A DNA stretch of 39,558 nucleotides, taken from positions 1 through 39,558 of the forward strand of contig JAABRR010000037.1 of assembly GCA_011390785.1 (NCBI GenBank). Reading direction: 5' to 3'. Shown here piece after piece: positions 31,942 to 39,558 of the stretch. The notes beneath the pieces are model-generated. The model worked only from the letters and a program-made list of their open reading frames with translations. It did no database searches and had not been told where the DNA came from. The translations under genes were made by a program, and so were the position numbers. The DNA is from Sphingobacteriia bacterium. GTDB lineage: Bacteria; Bacteroidota; Bacteroidia; Bacteroidales; UBA7960. The first letter of the stretch is position 1. Each line of letters begins with the position of its first letter.

Positions 31942-34782
31942 ATGAACAGGTTATTTCTTGCCATGCTGGTGTTGGTATTGTCTTACACCGCAACAATCTC
32001 TCAGGAAAAAATTTCCCTTAGTCATGATGATTACGACAAATGGGAAGTTCTTTCCAATTCTCAAATTTCCGACAACGGACGTTTTGTAATGTACAATCTT
32101 GATCCCCAGCGCGAAGATGGCCGGTTGTTCATCCGTAATATTTCATCAGGTGAAGATGTAGTAGTTCAAAGGGGAGCAAAGTCAGCTTTCTCTCCCGGAA
32201 ACCAATTTGCGGTATTTCATATTGAACCATATCGAAGCGTAGTTCGGCAAGCCAAAGTGGACAAGAAAAAGCCCGATGAAATGCCCAAAGATACTCTCGG
32301 AATATTTCTCTTTAATTCTGATGACATCCTTACCTATAGCGAAGTGAATTCTTACCAACTGCCCAAAGAACCATCTGATTGGTTGGCTTTTTCGGTAAAT
32401 TTTGAAAGAGTTATTGAAGAAAAGACAGAAGAGGAAGCAGAGCAACCTACGGATACGGTGCCCGAACCCGCAGTGGCAGATACTACCGAAACCAAAAAGC
32501 CAAAAACGGAAAAGGTAAAGCAATTGGTTATCCTGAATCCGGTAACTGGTGCAGAGCATAAATTTGAAGATGTAACCGATTACACCCTTTCAGAAAATGG
32601 ACGCGCCGTTATGTTTGTGCAATATCGCGAAGAAAAGGAAGATACCCTGAAAATTAAAAAATTATGGAGATTTGATACTTCATCAGTTGAAGTGGTTTTG
32701 CTTGATTCACTGGCAGGTGAGTTTAAACAATTGAATATTAGCAAGAACGGCGAAATGTTTGCCTGGTTGTTTTCTGCCGATACCACCGACACCAAGGTGT
32801 ATGATCTTTATTTTCACCAGCCGGGCAGACGGGAAGTGAATTTTACCGTTACTGTTGACAGTGAGAACATGCCTGAAGGGTATGCCGTAAGTGAGCACCA
32901 GAAGCCCTCTTTTTCTGATGATAACTCGCGGGTCTTTTTTGGGGTAGCACCACGCCCGGTAGAGGAACCGGAAGATACGCTCCTTAAGGAAGAAAAATAC
33001 AGTGTGGATGTATGGCATTGGCAGGACCCCTTGCTGCAAACACAGCAAAAGTTACAACTGAGAAGAGAGCAACAACGAAATTTTGATGCGGTCATGTTTG
33101 TACGCAAAGGAAACATCGTGCCATTGACTGACGAAAAAATGCCATCTGTATCTGCTGACCGCTACTCAAATTCTGAGAAATTCATGGGTTCATCTGATGT
33201 GCCCTATCAAATGGAATCTTCCTGGTTAGGGCGCACACCGCGAGATATATATGTGGTAGATGTGGAAACCGGCAACAGAACACTCGTGTTGGAAAGAGCT
33301 TTGTCGAGCGTGCAACTTTCGGTAGTAGGCAGCTACATCGTTTTATACGATCCTGAAACCGAGCATTGGTATTCAATTGATACGGAAAGTAATACCCGCA
33401 GAAACATCACATCATCCATCACAGTGCCTTTGTTTGATGAAACCAATGATGTGCCGGCTGATGCCTGGCCACACGGCATTGCCGGCTGGGGGAAAGATGA
33501 TGCGTATGTGCTGATCTACGACCGATATGACATCTGGAAGGTTGACCCGGCAGGTAAATTGGCGTCCGTTAATCTGACTAAGGGTGAAGGACGTAAAAAC
33601 AGTATTCGTTTTCGCTATCAGAATTTAGACCGCGATGAATATCATATCCCTGAAGATATTATTTATCTGAGCGCTTTTAATGATAAGAATAAGAAATCGG
33701 GCTATTACCGACTCGATATGAAATCCTTATCTCTCGATCAGCTGGTTATGGAAGAAGCTTCCTACATGCAGCTCCAGAAATCAAAATCTGGTGATGTGTT
33801 TACCTGGCGTAGAAGTACCTTTACCGAGTATCCTGATTTATGGGTAGGTGATGATTCCCTTACCAATGGGGAAAGAATTTCTGAAGCCAACCCCTGGCAG
33901 GATAACTATTTGTGGGGTAGCGTGCAACTGGTAGAATGGCAGGATTTTAAGAATGATACCTTGCAAGGCTTGTTGTACCTGCCCGGGGATTTCGATTCCA
34001 GCAAGAAATATCCAATGATTGTTTATTTCTATGAGCGTACATCAGACAGATTGCATAACCATTCGATCCCTTCACCGAGTCGTTCAACCATTAATCCTTC
34101 TTACTGCACCAGTAACGGGTATATCGTTTTTATGCCCGATATTACCTATGATTCAGGCTATCCTGGTCGTAGTGCCTACAACTCCATTGTAAGTGGCACG
34201 CAGGCCATGACCGAACGTTATCCGTTTATTGACCGCGAACGCATGGCTTTACAGGGCCAGAGCTGGGGAGGTTACCAGATTGCCTACCTGGTTACACGTA
34301 CCGATATGTTCCGTGCTGCCATGGCTGGTGCTCCTGTAAGCAACATGACCAGCGCCTATGGAGGCATACGCTGGGGATCAGGCATGGTGCGCCAGTTTCA
34401 GTATGAGCAAAGCCAGAGTCGGATTGGTGGAACCTTGTGGGACAAGCCGATGCATTACATTGAAAATTCACCTGTTTTTTATGTGCCCGACATCAACACA
34501 CCCTTACTGATCATGCATAATGATGATGATGGGGCTGTGCCATGGTACCAAAGTATAGAGCTTTTTACCGCTATGCGACGCCTGCAAAAACCTGCCTGGT
34601 TGCTCGTTTACAACGGCGAAGCCCACAACCTGGTCGAATGGCCCGCCCGCATGGATCTTTCCATGCGTATGTACCAGTTCTTTGATCATTATCTGAAAGA
34701 TGCCCCTGCCCCCCGCTGGATGAAGGAAGGGATACCCTATATTGATAAAGGCAAGGTTGATGGATATGAGTTGATGGAGTAG
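31942..34782 (+). CDS. S9-family (prolyl oligopeptidase-like) exported serine peptidase
   Basis: A 946-residue exported protein with a Sec signal peptide (MNRLFLAMLVLVLSYTATISQ). The N-terminal two-thirds is a WD-like/beta-propeller region with an acidic low-complexity insert around 155-190 (EEKTEEEAEQPTDTVPEP). The C-terminal alpha/beta hydrolase has GQSWGGYQ with Ser774, HNDDDGAVPW with Asp863, and GEAHNL with His895, a complete triad. S9 enzymes cleave short peptides, often after proline or at N-terminal dipeptides; which subfamily is uncertain. It is larger than typical prolyl oligopeptidase (about 700 residues) because of a longer N-terminal region. TAACTTTA at 31923 may be a -7 box only 11 bases before the ATG. 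It is a single-gene unit after a terminator. Confidence 0.9.
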   Translation: MNRLFLAMLVLVLSYTATISQEKISLSHDDYDKWEVLSNSQISDNGRFVMYNLDPQREDGRLFIRNISSGEDVVVQRGAKSAFSPGNQFAVFHIEPYRSVVRQAKVDKKKPDEMPKDTLGIFLFNSDDILTYSEVNSYQLPKEPSDWLAFSVNFERVIEEKTEEEAEQPTDTVPEPAVADTTETKKPKTEKVKQLVILNPVTGAEHKFEDVTDYTLSENGRAVMFVQYREEKEDTLKIKKLWRFDTSSVEVVLLDSLAGEFKQLNISKNGEMFAWLFSADTTDTKVYDLYFHQPGRREVNFTVTVDSENMPEGYAVSEHQKPSFSDDNSRVFFGVAPRPVEEPEDTLLKEEKYSVDVWHWQDPLLQTQQKLQLRREQQRNFDAVMFVRKGNIVPLTDEKMPSVSADRYSNSEKFMGSSDVPYQMESSWLGRTPRDIYVVDVETGNRTLVLERALSSVQLSVVGSYIVLYDPETEHWYSIDTESNTRRNITSSITVPLFDETNDVPADAWPHGIAGWGKDDAYVLIYDRYDIWKVDPAGKLASVNLTKGEGRKNSIRFRYQNLDRDEYHIPEDIIYLSAFNDKNKKSGYYRLDMKSLSLDQLVMEEASYMQLQKSKSGDVFTWRRSTFTEYPDLWVGDDSLTNGERISEANPWQDNYLWGSVQLVEWQDFKNDTLQGLLYLPGDFDSSKKYPMIVYFYERTSDRLHNHSIPSPSRSTINPSYCTSNGYIVFMPDITYDSGYPGRSAYNSIVSGTQAMTERYPFIDRERMALQGQSWGGYQIAYLVTRTDMFRAAMAGAPVSNMTSAYGGIRWGSGMVRQFQYEQSQSRIGGTLWDKPMHYIENSPVFYVPDINTPLLIMHNDDDGAVPWYQSIELFTAMRRLQKPAWLLVYNGEAHNLVEWPARMDLSMRMYQFFDHYLKDAPAPRWMKEGIPYIDKGKVDGYELME

Positions 34783-34828
34783 GTGTTTCTCTTCGGCTTT
34801 TGCTTCTTTTAAAAACATACTGCCTGTG

Positions 34829-34965
34829 TAGGCCCTGCTAAAAACTAACGACATATAAATGCATAGTTTTTCGAATAATTGATTAATAATCCTTGCTCCC
34901 AACGTTTAAAATATTAACATAGTAAATTAACAACCAGCTGATTGAGTGTTTTTCAGTAGGGCCTA
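34829..34965. mobile_element. 137-bp element with terminal inverted repeats, MITE-like
   Basis: TAGGCCCTGCTAAAAA (34829-34844) is matched in inverted form by TTTTTCAGTAGGGCCTA (34949-34965), with one substitution and one extra base. The outermost TA at both ends could be part of the repeat or a TA target duplication as made by IS630/mariner-type transposases. The AT-rich interior has no ORF. It occupies the gap between the convergent S9 peptidase and methyltransferase genes. A non-autonomous insertion element or an IS remnant is the best reading; a large terminator-like structure is an alternative. Confidence 0.5.
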
Positions 34966-34976
34966 TTTACCCGGGT

Positions 34977-36068
34977 TTACAATCTCTTCAGAATGTATAA
35001 CTCTGATTTTTCTTGTGAGCGAATCTTCTGCAGCCAGTCCTTTCCCGCAGAAGGGTTTTGGGTTATGGGTTTTTCCAGCTTTTGTACGAGTTCAAACTGA
35101 TTGCTATGGCGTAAGATTATGTCAATGGGATTATCGGGGGTAATGCCGGCAACGCGGGCAAAGTTGGAGAAAAGGATTGCTATGGTTGCAGATGCTGATA
35201 GTGAGTTTTGGGCCTGCGAAAAAAATGCATCGAAAAATCCTGAATCATAATACATGGCCTTGTCAATGGATGTATGTGTTTCGAGAGGAAGCCATGGCGG
35301 ATTGAATACCACTAAATCGGGCTTTTTATTGGCAATTCCTTCAAAGAAAGATGTTTCAAACAGTTGAACACCAGCCTGTGTCGGATTCCTTTTCAGATCT
35401 TGCTGCACACTGTAGAGCGCGTTGGGATTAATATCTGTAGCAATAACTTCCTGAATGCCATGTTTGATCATATAAAAGGTGAGTGCCCCACAACCGGTAC
35501 CCATATCTAATGCCAATTGAAAATCGTTATTTTTTTCCAACCATTGGTCGAACAGTTCCAGGTGTTCGGTGCGGGTTGGGAAATAGGTGCCGTACCAGGG
35601 ATGTATTTTGTGCGACAGTCCAGGCAGTTGAATGCCGTTTTGATACCATTGTCTCGCACCATTCATCCCTAAAAAGTCCGTAAGCCGGAGATGAAACGAA
35701 AGGTTGCCAGGGTAGAATTCATTGAGCCATGGGTTGTCAGGTGCTTTTGCCAATTCAGGGCGATGATTTACGATATGCAGGTATAAGCCCTGTGTAATGG
35801 CATTGAGTTTTTCCCGGTTGGTGCGCGATGATTGATAATTATAGATAGGGTAGCGGTTGTTTATTTGTTTTTTCAACCAGCTGTAAAATGCCATGGCGGT
35901 ACCCCATGTCCCTTTGAAACAGAACTTTTGCCCGTTTTTTAATGCTGCAAACGTTTTTTTGTTATTACCCTCAGCAGTTAGATGTTGCATAGGTGCTTCG
36001 GAATTCCAGATTGCCGGCTTGTTGATTTGACTTACGCTTAAATGCTGGCCGGGTTCTGTATTCTGCAT
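34977..36068 (-). CDS. Class I SAM-dependent methyltransferase with NPPW motif
   Basis: A 363-residue cytoplasmic protein. The C-terminal half is a methyltransferase: motif I LALDMGTGCGAL (185-196), VIATDINPNAL (208-218) and the catalytic-type motif DLVVFNPPWLPLE (251-263). NPP(W/Y/F) motifs are found in enzymes that methylate amide or exocyclic nitrogen atoms, such as PrmC/HemK on glutamine and RlmG-type enzymes on rRNA. The N-terminal 150 residues form an extra domain without a recognised family; LNEFYPGNLSFHLRLTDFLG lies just before the conserved core. The true substrate is unknown. It lies 37 bases downstream of the toxin gene on the same strand, so it might be read from the same transcript, but a functional link is unlikely. 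Confidence 0.82.
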   Translation of the reverse strand: MQNTEPGQHLSVSQINKPAIWNSEAPMQHLTAEGNNKKTFAALKNGQKFCFKGTWGTAMAFYSWLKKQINNRYPIYNYQSSRTNREKLNAITQGLYLHIVNHRPELAKAPDNPWLNEFYPGNLSFHLRLTDFLGMNGARQWYQNGIQLPGLSHKIHPWYGTYFPTRTEHLELFDQWLEKNNDFQLALDMGTGCGALTFYMIKHGIQEVIATDINPNALYSVQQDLKRNPTQAGVQLFETSFFEGIANKKPDLVVFNPPWLPLETHTSIDKAMYYDSGFFDAFFSQAQNSLSASATIAILFSNFARVAGITPDNPIDIILRHSNQFELVQKLEKPITQNPSAGKDWLQKIRSQEKSELYILKRL

Positions 36069-36105
36069 TGTAAAATGTTTTGCCTTTTAAGTTCCTAAAC
36101 AAAGT

Positions 36106-36405
36106 TTATCCCCTCATTTTTTCGGGATTATGCCTGGAGTCAAAAATGTCTGTAATGAAAATGTACTCTCCTATAATTCTATAGATTATCTTGTAATGGC
36201 TTACCACTAAACGGCGATGACCTAAACCCAGATGCTCTAAAAATGGCTCTTCTTGTCCTTGTAAAGGGTGTGTAAATAATTTATCTGTCCCATCAAGGAT
36301 TTCATTTCGTATTTCAATGAGTTTTTTATGGGGTATTTTTGGCGCAATAAGATTCAATGCTTCTTCAAGACTGAAAAGAGCTTGTTCTGTATTAACAATT
36401 TTCAT
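36106..36405 (-). CDS. RelE/ParE-superfamily toxin
   Basis: A 99-residue protein with the RelE/ParE fold: an N-terminal helical pair (ALFSLEEALNLIAP, KKLIEIRNEILDGTDKLFTHPLQGQEEPFL), the central GHRRLVVSHYKIIYRIIGEYIFITDIFDSRHNP, where R...YRI...V.DIFD is the usual beta-strand pattern. ParE-type members poison gyrase and RelE-type members cut mRNA at the ribosome; which applies is not clear from the sequence. The start codon overlaps the antitoxin stop by one base (TAATG), the standard coupled arrangement. Confidence 0.88.
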   Translation of the reverse strand: MKIVNTEQALFSLEEALNLIAPKIPHKKLIEIRNEILDGTDKLFTHPLQGQEEPFLEHLGLGHRRLVVSHYKIIYRIIGEYIFITDIFDSRHNPEKMRG

Positions 36406-36626
36406 TATTGTCCAATAGTTGCCGTACGTTGTTCAATTTCTGTCCTGGAAAAATATCGTCCTGAACGTATGTCGTCCTCGGCTTTTATAGCCCTGCTTTC
36501 CAATTTTGACCTTAAAACATCATCTTTCCTAAGCTTTTCGTAAAACTCGTCAATGGTTTTTTCGTCAGCAAAATGTAAGTAATTGTGTATGAAGGCTCTT
36601 TTTTCTACAATATACAAGATTTTCAT
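36405..36626 (-). CDS. Antitoxin of the RelE/ParE-type module
   Basis: A 73-residue protein encoded directly before the toxin. Its C-terminal half SRAIKAEDDIRSGRYFSRTEIEQRT has the form of antitoxins that wrap the toxin (an Ala/Glu/Asp-rich helix followed by a G-R-x-x-S turn and a last helix). The N-terminal half (ILYIVEKRAFIHNYLHFADEKTIDEFYEKL) is not a recognised DNA-binding fold. The start is the ATG at 36626. A -7 box and an inverted repeat lie about 50-80 bases upstream, suggesting autoregulation. Confidence rests on position and overlap as much as on sequence. Confidence 0.8.
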   Translation of the reverse strand: MKILYIVEKRAFIHNYLHFADEKTIDEFYEKLRKDDVLRSKLESRAIKAEDDIRSGRYFSRTEIEQRTATIGQ

Positions 36627-36674
36627 CGTTTTTTAATAAGTTTAGACCAAATAATCGTATGTATATTAATAATG

Positions 36675-36707
36675 ACTGGTACAAAGTTAATATAAAATTT
36701 TACCAGT
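36675..36707. promoter_or_regulatory. Candidate operator for the toxin-antitoxin module
   Basis: ACTGGTA (36675-36681) and TACCAGT (36701-36707) are perfect inverted copies separated by 19 bases, about two helical turns centre to centre. They bracket the promoter -7 box of the antitoxin gene, a position suited to autorepression by the toxin-antitoxin complex. Confidence 0.5.
36682..36689 (-). promoter_or_regulatory. -7 box for the toxin-antitoxin operon
   Basis: The minus strand reads TAACTTTG, an exact TAnnTTTG match, 56 bases upstream of the antitoxin ATG and inside the inverted repeat. Confidence 0.5.
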
Positions 36708-36735
36708 TTCATGGAGGGTCGCACCGCGCGCCAGC

Positions 36736-39558
36736 CTACTCCATCCTCCCATCCACCTGAAACGGCAGCCGCGCCATCTTTTCTACTTCTACCGACGGGT
36801 ATCCGAATTCTTCTACCACACGGCCTTCCAATAGATATACCCCCTGCCCGGTAAACGGATATTTTTTGAGTGATGGCGGGAAATGCACGGTATCAAAGAA
36901 CTCTCCCTTTTCATCAAAGAAACAACCAAAATGCATCCACTCTTTGCGTACAGTGTGCACGTATTTGATGGTAACCAGGTCGCCCACCATACGCACCCGG
37001 CTGCCCACTTTGCCCATCAGGTCGGCGGCGTGTGTGTTGCCCCGGTAGCTGGTTATGAGCATGTCGAAATAAGAAAGGGTGACAGGAAACCCCAGCAACT
37101 CCATTTCATCGTAGGCATCTTCCAGTGCATCGTGATGTAGCGGGGGTAGCGTAAACTCCCGCTCTTCGGTTTCAAAAATGGCGGGTACCGCCTGTCGTTG
37201 TGGCTGTTTGGCCAGCAAAAAATGGGCTTCCCACATCAGCTCTTTTTTGGTTTTCCCGCAAAAGCGGAAAGCACCTGTGCGTATGAGCAGCAACACCTGC
37301 TCAATACCTGGTGCAAGGCGGGTTACAAAATTTTGGATACTCTTGTACGGACCGTTTTGTTGCCGCTCGTGTAGCAGGGAAATGGACAGATTATGCTCCA
37401 GGCCTTTGATATGCTGAAGACCCAGGTAAATATCGCGACCGTTAAGGTTGGTTTTGCAGTCGCTGTGATTGATGCAGGGCAGATGGATGGTGGCCCCATA
37501 GCGGCGGGCTTCATTTACATACACGCGGGTGGTGTAAAAGCCGCCAAAATTGTTGATCACCGCCACGTGAAACTCATCGGGGTAGTAGGTTTTCAGAAAC
37601 AGGCTCTGGTAGCTCTCTACCGCGTACGATGCCGAGTGGGCCTTGCAGAAAGCATACCCCGAGAAGGATTCTATCTGTCGCCACACTTCCTGCGCCAGCT
37701 CTGGCGTATGCCCTTTTTTGCGACACGATTCGAAGTAGTTGTCGCGGATGCGCTGAAATTCGGCCCGTGAACGGAATTTGCCCGACATGGCGCGACGCAG
37801 TATGTCGCTGTCGTCCAGCCCCAGCCCTGCAAAGTGGTGGCTGATCTTTATCACATCTTCCTGGTAAACCATAACTCCGTAGGTTTCGCCCAGGTGTTCT
37901 TCAAAGGTAGGATGCAGGTATTGCACGCTGGCGGGGTTGTGGAAGCGTTTGATGTATTCGCGCATCATGCCCGATTTGGCTACACCCGGACGAATGATGG
38001 AGCTGGCAGCCACGAGCCGGATATAATCGTCGCATTTCAGCTTTTTGAGCAACTGGCGCATGGCTGGTGATTCAATATAGAAACACCCGATTGCCTCGCC
38101 ATGATACAATCTTTGGTTGATCTCCGGGTCTTTCTTAAATTGGCTTACCTGGTGTACGTCAATCTTCCTGCCCTTGTTTCGCAACACCAGATCGGCCCCT
38201 TCCTGTATGTGGGCTATGCCGCGCTGGCTCAGTATGTCGAGCTTTTCAAAGCCAATATCTTCGGCAACGTACATGTCCCACTGGGTAGAAGGGAATCCTT
38301 TTGGTGGAAGATCAAGCGCCGTGTAGTAGTAAATGGGTTTTTCTGAAACGAGCACTCCGCCGGCATGTATGCTCCGGTGGTTGGGGAAGTCGAGAATGCG
38401 GGCACCGTATTCCAGGATTTTTTCTGCCACGGGGTCGCCCTTGCCCGAAGTGGGATTTTTTACCAGAGCATCAATCTCGTGTTTTGGCAGTCCGTAAACT
38501 TTACTCATTTCACGTATCACCGAGCGGTCGCGAAAGGTGTTAATGGTGCCCAGCAGAGCGGTGTGGTGGCGTCCGTAGCGCTTGAAGATGTAATCCTGGA
38601 TGTGGTCGCGGTCCTGCCAGCTGTAGTCGATGTCGAAGTCGGGCGGACTGGTACGCTGTGCGTTGATAAAGCGCTCAAAGTAGAGATCGAGCTCAATGGG
38701 ATCGATATCCGTAATGCGCAGGCAGTAAGCCACAATGCTGTTGCCGCCGCTGCCCCGCCCCACGTGGTACATGCCGCGCGACATTGAGTAGCGTATAATG
38801 TCCCAGGTGATGAGGAAATAAGATGAGAACCCCAGGTTGTGAATTACCTCCAGCTCTTTGTGCATGCGTTTAAGAGCCTCTTTGTGGTTGCGCCCGTAGC
38901 GGTATTCCAGTCCTTCGAAAGCCAGTTTTTCGAGCAACAGGCGGTCGTTGTAACGGTCGGATGTGAATACCTGCTTGTTTTTCGGAGTTTTAAAATCGAA
39001 ATCGAAACTGCACTGATTCAGTAACTTTTCGGCATTGTGCAACAGGGTGGGACAGTCGCGATAGAGCTTTTGCAGATTGTCGGGGCCCTGGAGAATGCTG
39101 TTTTCGGATGCCTGCATTTGTGGCGTAAGCTGGCTGAGCAGTATGTTGTGATCGATGGCGCGCAGATGGGTATGCAGCGTATGATCAGTAGGGTGGACAT
39201 AGCATGATGATGATTGGGCCACCAGCTTGTGCGGGTAATCCCGGAAGAGCTTGTAGGCCGCCTGGCTAACCTGCGACGGCTCAATGCCCAGGTATTCGTT
39301 TTCAGAAAGCAATTCCGGATTTTTTGAATCTGGCGGATAAAGCACAAAAACATACTCAAATGCCGGGGCATGGTCGGGTAGGGGCTTCTGGGCCATGTTG
39401 TGTTCGGTGAGAAACTGGTTGATTTCGCGCAGTCCTTCGTGGTTGCGTGCCAGGCAGGTGTAGAGCAGTCGGTCGCCATTGCGGGCCTGCATGCCCACCA
39501 CCGGCTTAATGTTGTGTTGGTTGCAGGCTTTCACAAAATCGAAAACCGCCGTGGTGTT
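36736..39558 (-). CDS. dnaE: DnaE-family DNA polymerase III alpha subunit, short type (5' end outside window)
   Basis: 940 residues are visible and the frame is open to the right edge; I expect roughly 45 more N-terminal residues from the PHP domain (NTTAVFDFVKACNQHNIKPVVGM is where the window begins). The polymerase palm has GRGSGGNS (about 267-274) and PDFDIDYSW (about 306-314) with the catalytic aspartates; the fingers carry RAMSGKFRSRAEFQRIRDNYF and FCKAHSASYAVESYQSLFLKTYYP. A helix-hairpin-helix and an OB-fold region (VGSRVRMVGDLVTIKYV) close the protein. Total length near 985 is well below the 1,150-1,250 residues of replicative DnaE, so it may be the second, mutagenesis-associated copy (DnaE2/ImuC-like) found in many Bacteroidota; the partner genes would be upstream, outside the window. 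The region looks visibly richer in G+C than the rest. Confidence 0.9.
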   Translation of the reverse strand, partial: NTTAVFDFVKACNQHNIKPVVGMQARNGDRLLYTCLARNHEGLREINQFLTEHNMAQKPLPDHAPAFEYVFVLYPPDSKNPELLSENEYLGIEPSQVSQAAYKLFRDYPHKLVAQSSSCYVHPTDHTLHTHLRAIDHNILLSQLTPQMQASENSILQGPDNLQKLYRDCPTLLHNAEKLLNQCSFDFDFKTPKNKQVFTSDRYNDRLLLEKLAFEGLEYRYGRNHKEALKRMHKELEVIHNLGFSSYFLITWDIIRYSMSRGMYHVGRGSGGNSIVAYCLRITDIDPIELDLYFERFINAQRTSPPDFDIDYSWQDRDHIQDYIFKRYGRHHTALLGTINTFRDRSVIREMSKVYGLPKHEIDALVKNPTSGKGDPVAEKILEYGARILDFPNHRSIHAGGVLVSEKPIYYYTALDLPPKGFPSTQWDMYVAEDIGFEKLDILSQRGIAHIQEGADLVLRNKGRKIDVHQVSQFKKDPEINQRLYHGEAIGCFYIESPAMRQLLKKLKCDDYIRLVAASSIIRPGVAKSGMMREYIKRFHNPASVQYLHPTFEEHLGETYGVMVYQEDVIKISHHFAGLGLDDSDILRRAMSGKFRSRAEFQRIRDNYFESCRKKGHTPELAQEVWRQIESFSGYAFCKAHSASYAVESYQSLFLKTYYPDEFHVAVINNFGGFYTTRVYVNEARRYGATIHLPCINHSDCKTNLNGRDIYLGLQHIKGLEHNLSISLLHERQQNGPYKSIQNFVTRLAPGIEQVLLLIRTGAFRFCGKTKKELMWEAHFLLAKQPQRQAVPAIFETEEREFTLPPLHHDALEDAYDEMELLGFPVTLSYFDMLITSYRGNTHAADLMGKVGSRVRMVGDLVTIKYVHTVRKEWMHFGCFFDEKGEFFDTVHFPPSLKKYPFTGQGVYLLEGRVVEEFGYPSVEVEKMARLPFQVDGRME

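Noticed and set aside
38365-38787. 140-codon open frame opposite the polymerase gene
   Set aside because: Antisense to the conserved DnaE palm region; many such frames occur here because of G+C-rich codons.

Overview
The window looks like chromosomal DNA from a Bacteroidota species, probably a free-living polysaccharide-degrading member near Bacteroidales/Marinilabiliales; placement below phylum is inference. Pointers are the many exported or lipoprotein glycoside hydrolases, Bacteroidota-type -7 boxes (TAnnTTTG) upstream of several genes, weak or absent Shine-Dalgarno sequences, CarboxypepD_reg-like domains ending in an FVGM...LEEVVV-type motif, and a short DnaE-type polymerase.

Region 1 (1-12224, all + strand) is a glycan-utilisation cluster: the end of a GH20 beta-N-acetylhexosaminidase, a GH29 alpha-L-fucosidase with an embedded PA14 domain, a lipoprotein GH20 with a C-terminal F5/8C (CBM32-like) module, a CBM9/DOMON-like protein without a signal peptide, a LacI-family regulator with a clear operator over its own promoter, an MFS sugar:H+ symporter, a ROK-family sugar kinase and a GH92 alpha-mannosidase. 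Together they would trim fucose, HexNAc and mannose from N-glycan-like or other host or algal glycoconjugates outside the cytoplasm, import a monosaccharide and phosphorylate it. No SusC/SusD pair is visible, so import is by symporter rather than by a TonB-dependent system within this window.

Region 2 (12467-16951) holds a minus-strand ugd-uxs pair (UDP-glucose to UDP-glucuronate to UDP-xylose, for surface polysaccharide) and a third, monodomain GH20. Region 3 (16960-22707) holds a DUF2147 protein, a Methyltransf_32-type methyltransferase, a family-2 glycosyltransferase and the TrkA/TrkH potassium uptake pair. A compact three-hairpin repeat lies between the convergent methyltransferase and glycosyltransferase genes.

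Region 4 (23033-31767) is signalling and envelope: a 5TM-PAS-PAS hybrid histidine kinase, a PlsC-like acyltransferase, a DUF1460 lipoprotein, and an ECF sigma factor with a translationally coupled, one-TM anti-sigma-like protein (CarboxypepD_reg plus TonB_C-like domains), divergent from a YfbK-like von Willebrand A protein that carries the same CarboxypepD_reg-type domain. Region 5 (31942-39558) has an S9 prolyl-oligopeptidase-family peptidase, a 137-bp element with terminal inverted repeats, an NPPW-motif methyltransferase, a RelE/ParE-type toxin-antitoxin pair with a candidate operator, and a short DnaE polymerase cut by the right edge.

No tRNA, rRNA, CRISPR array, transposase gene or prophage gene was recognised. 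The least-explained items are the sigma/anti-sigma/VWA module and the three repeat-like intergenic elements.
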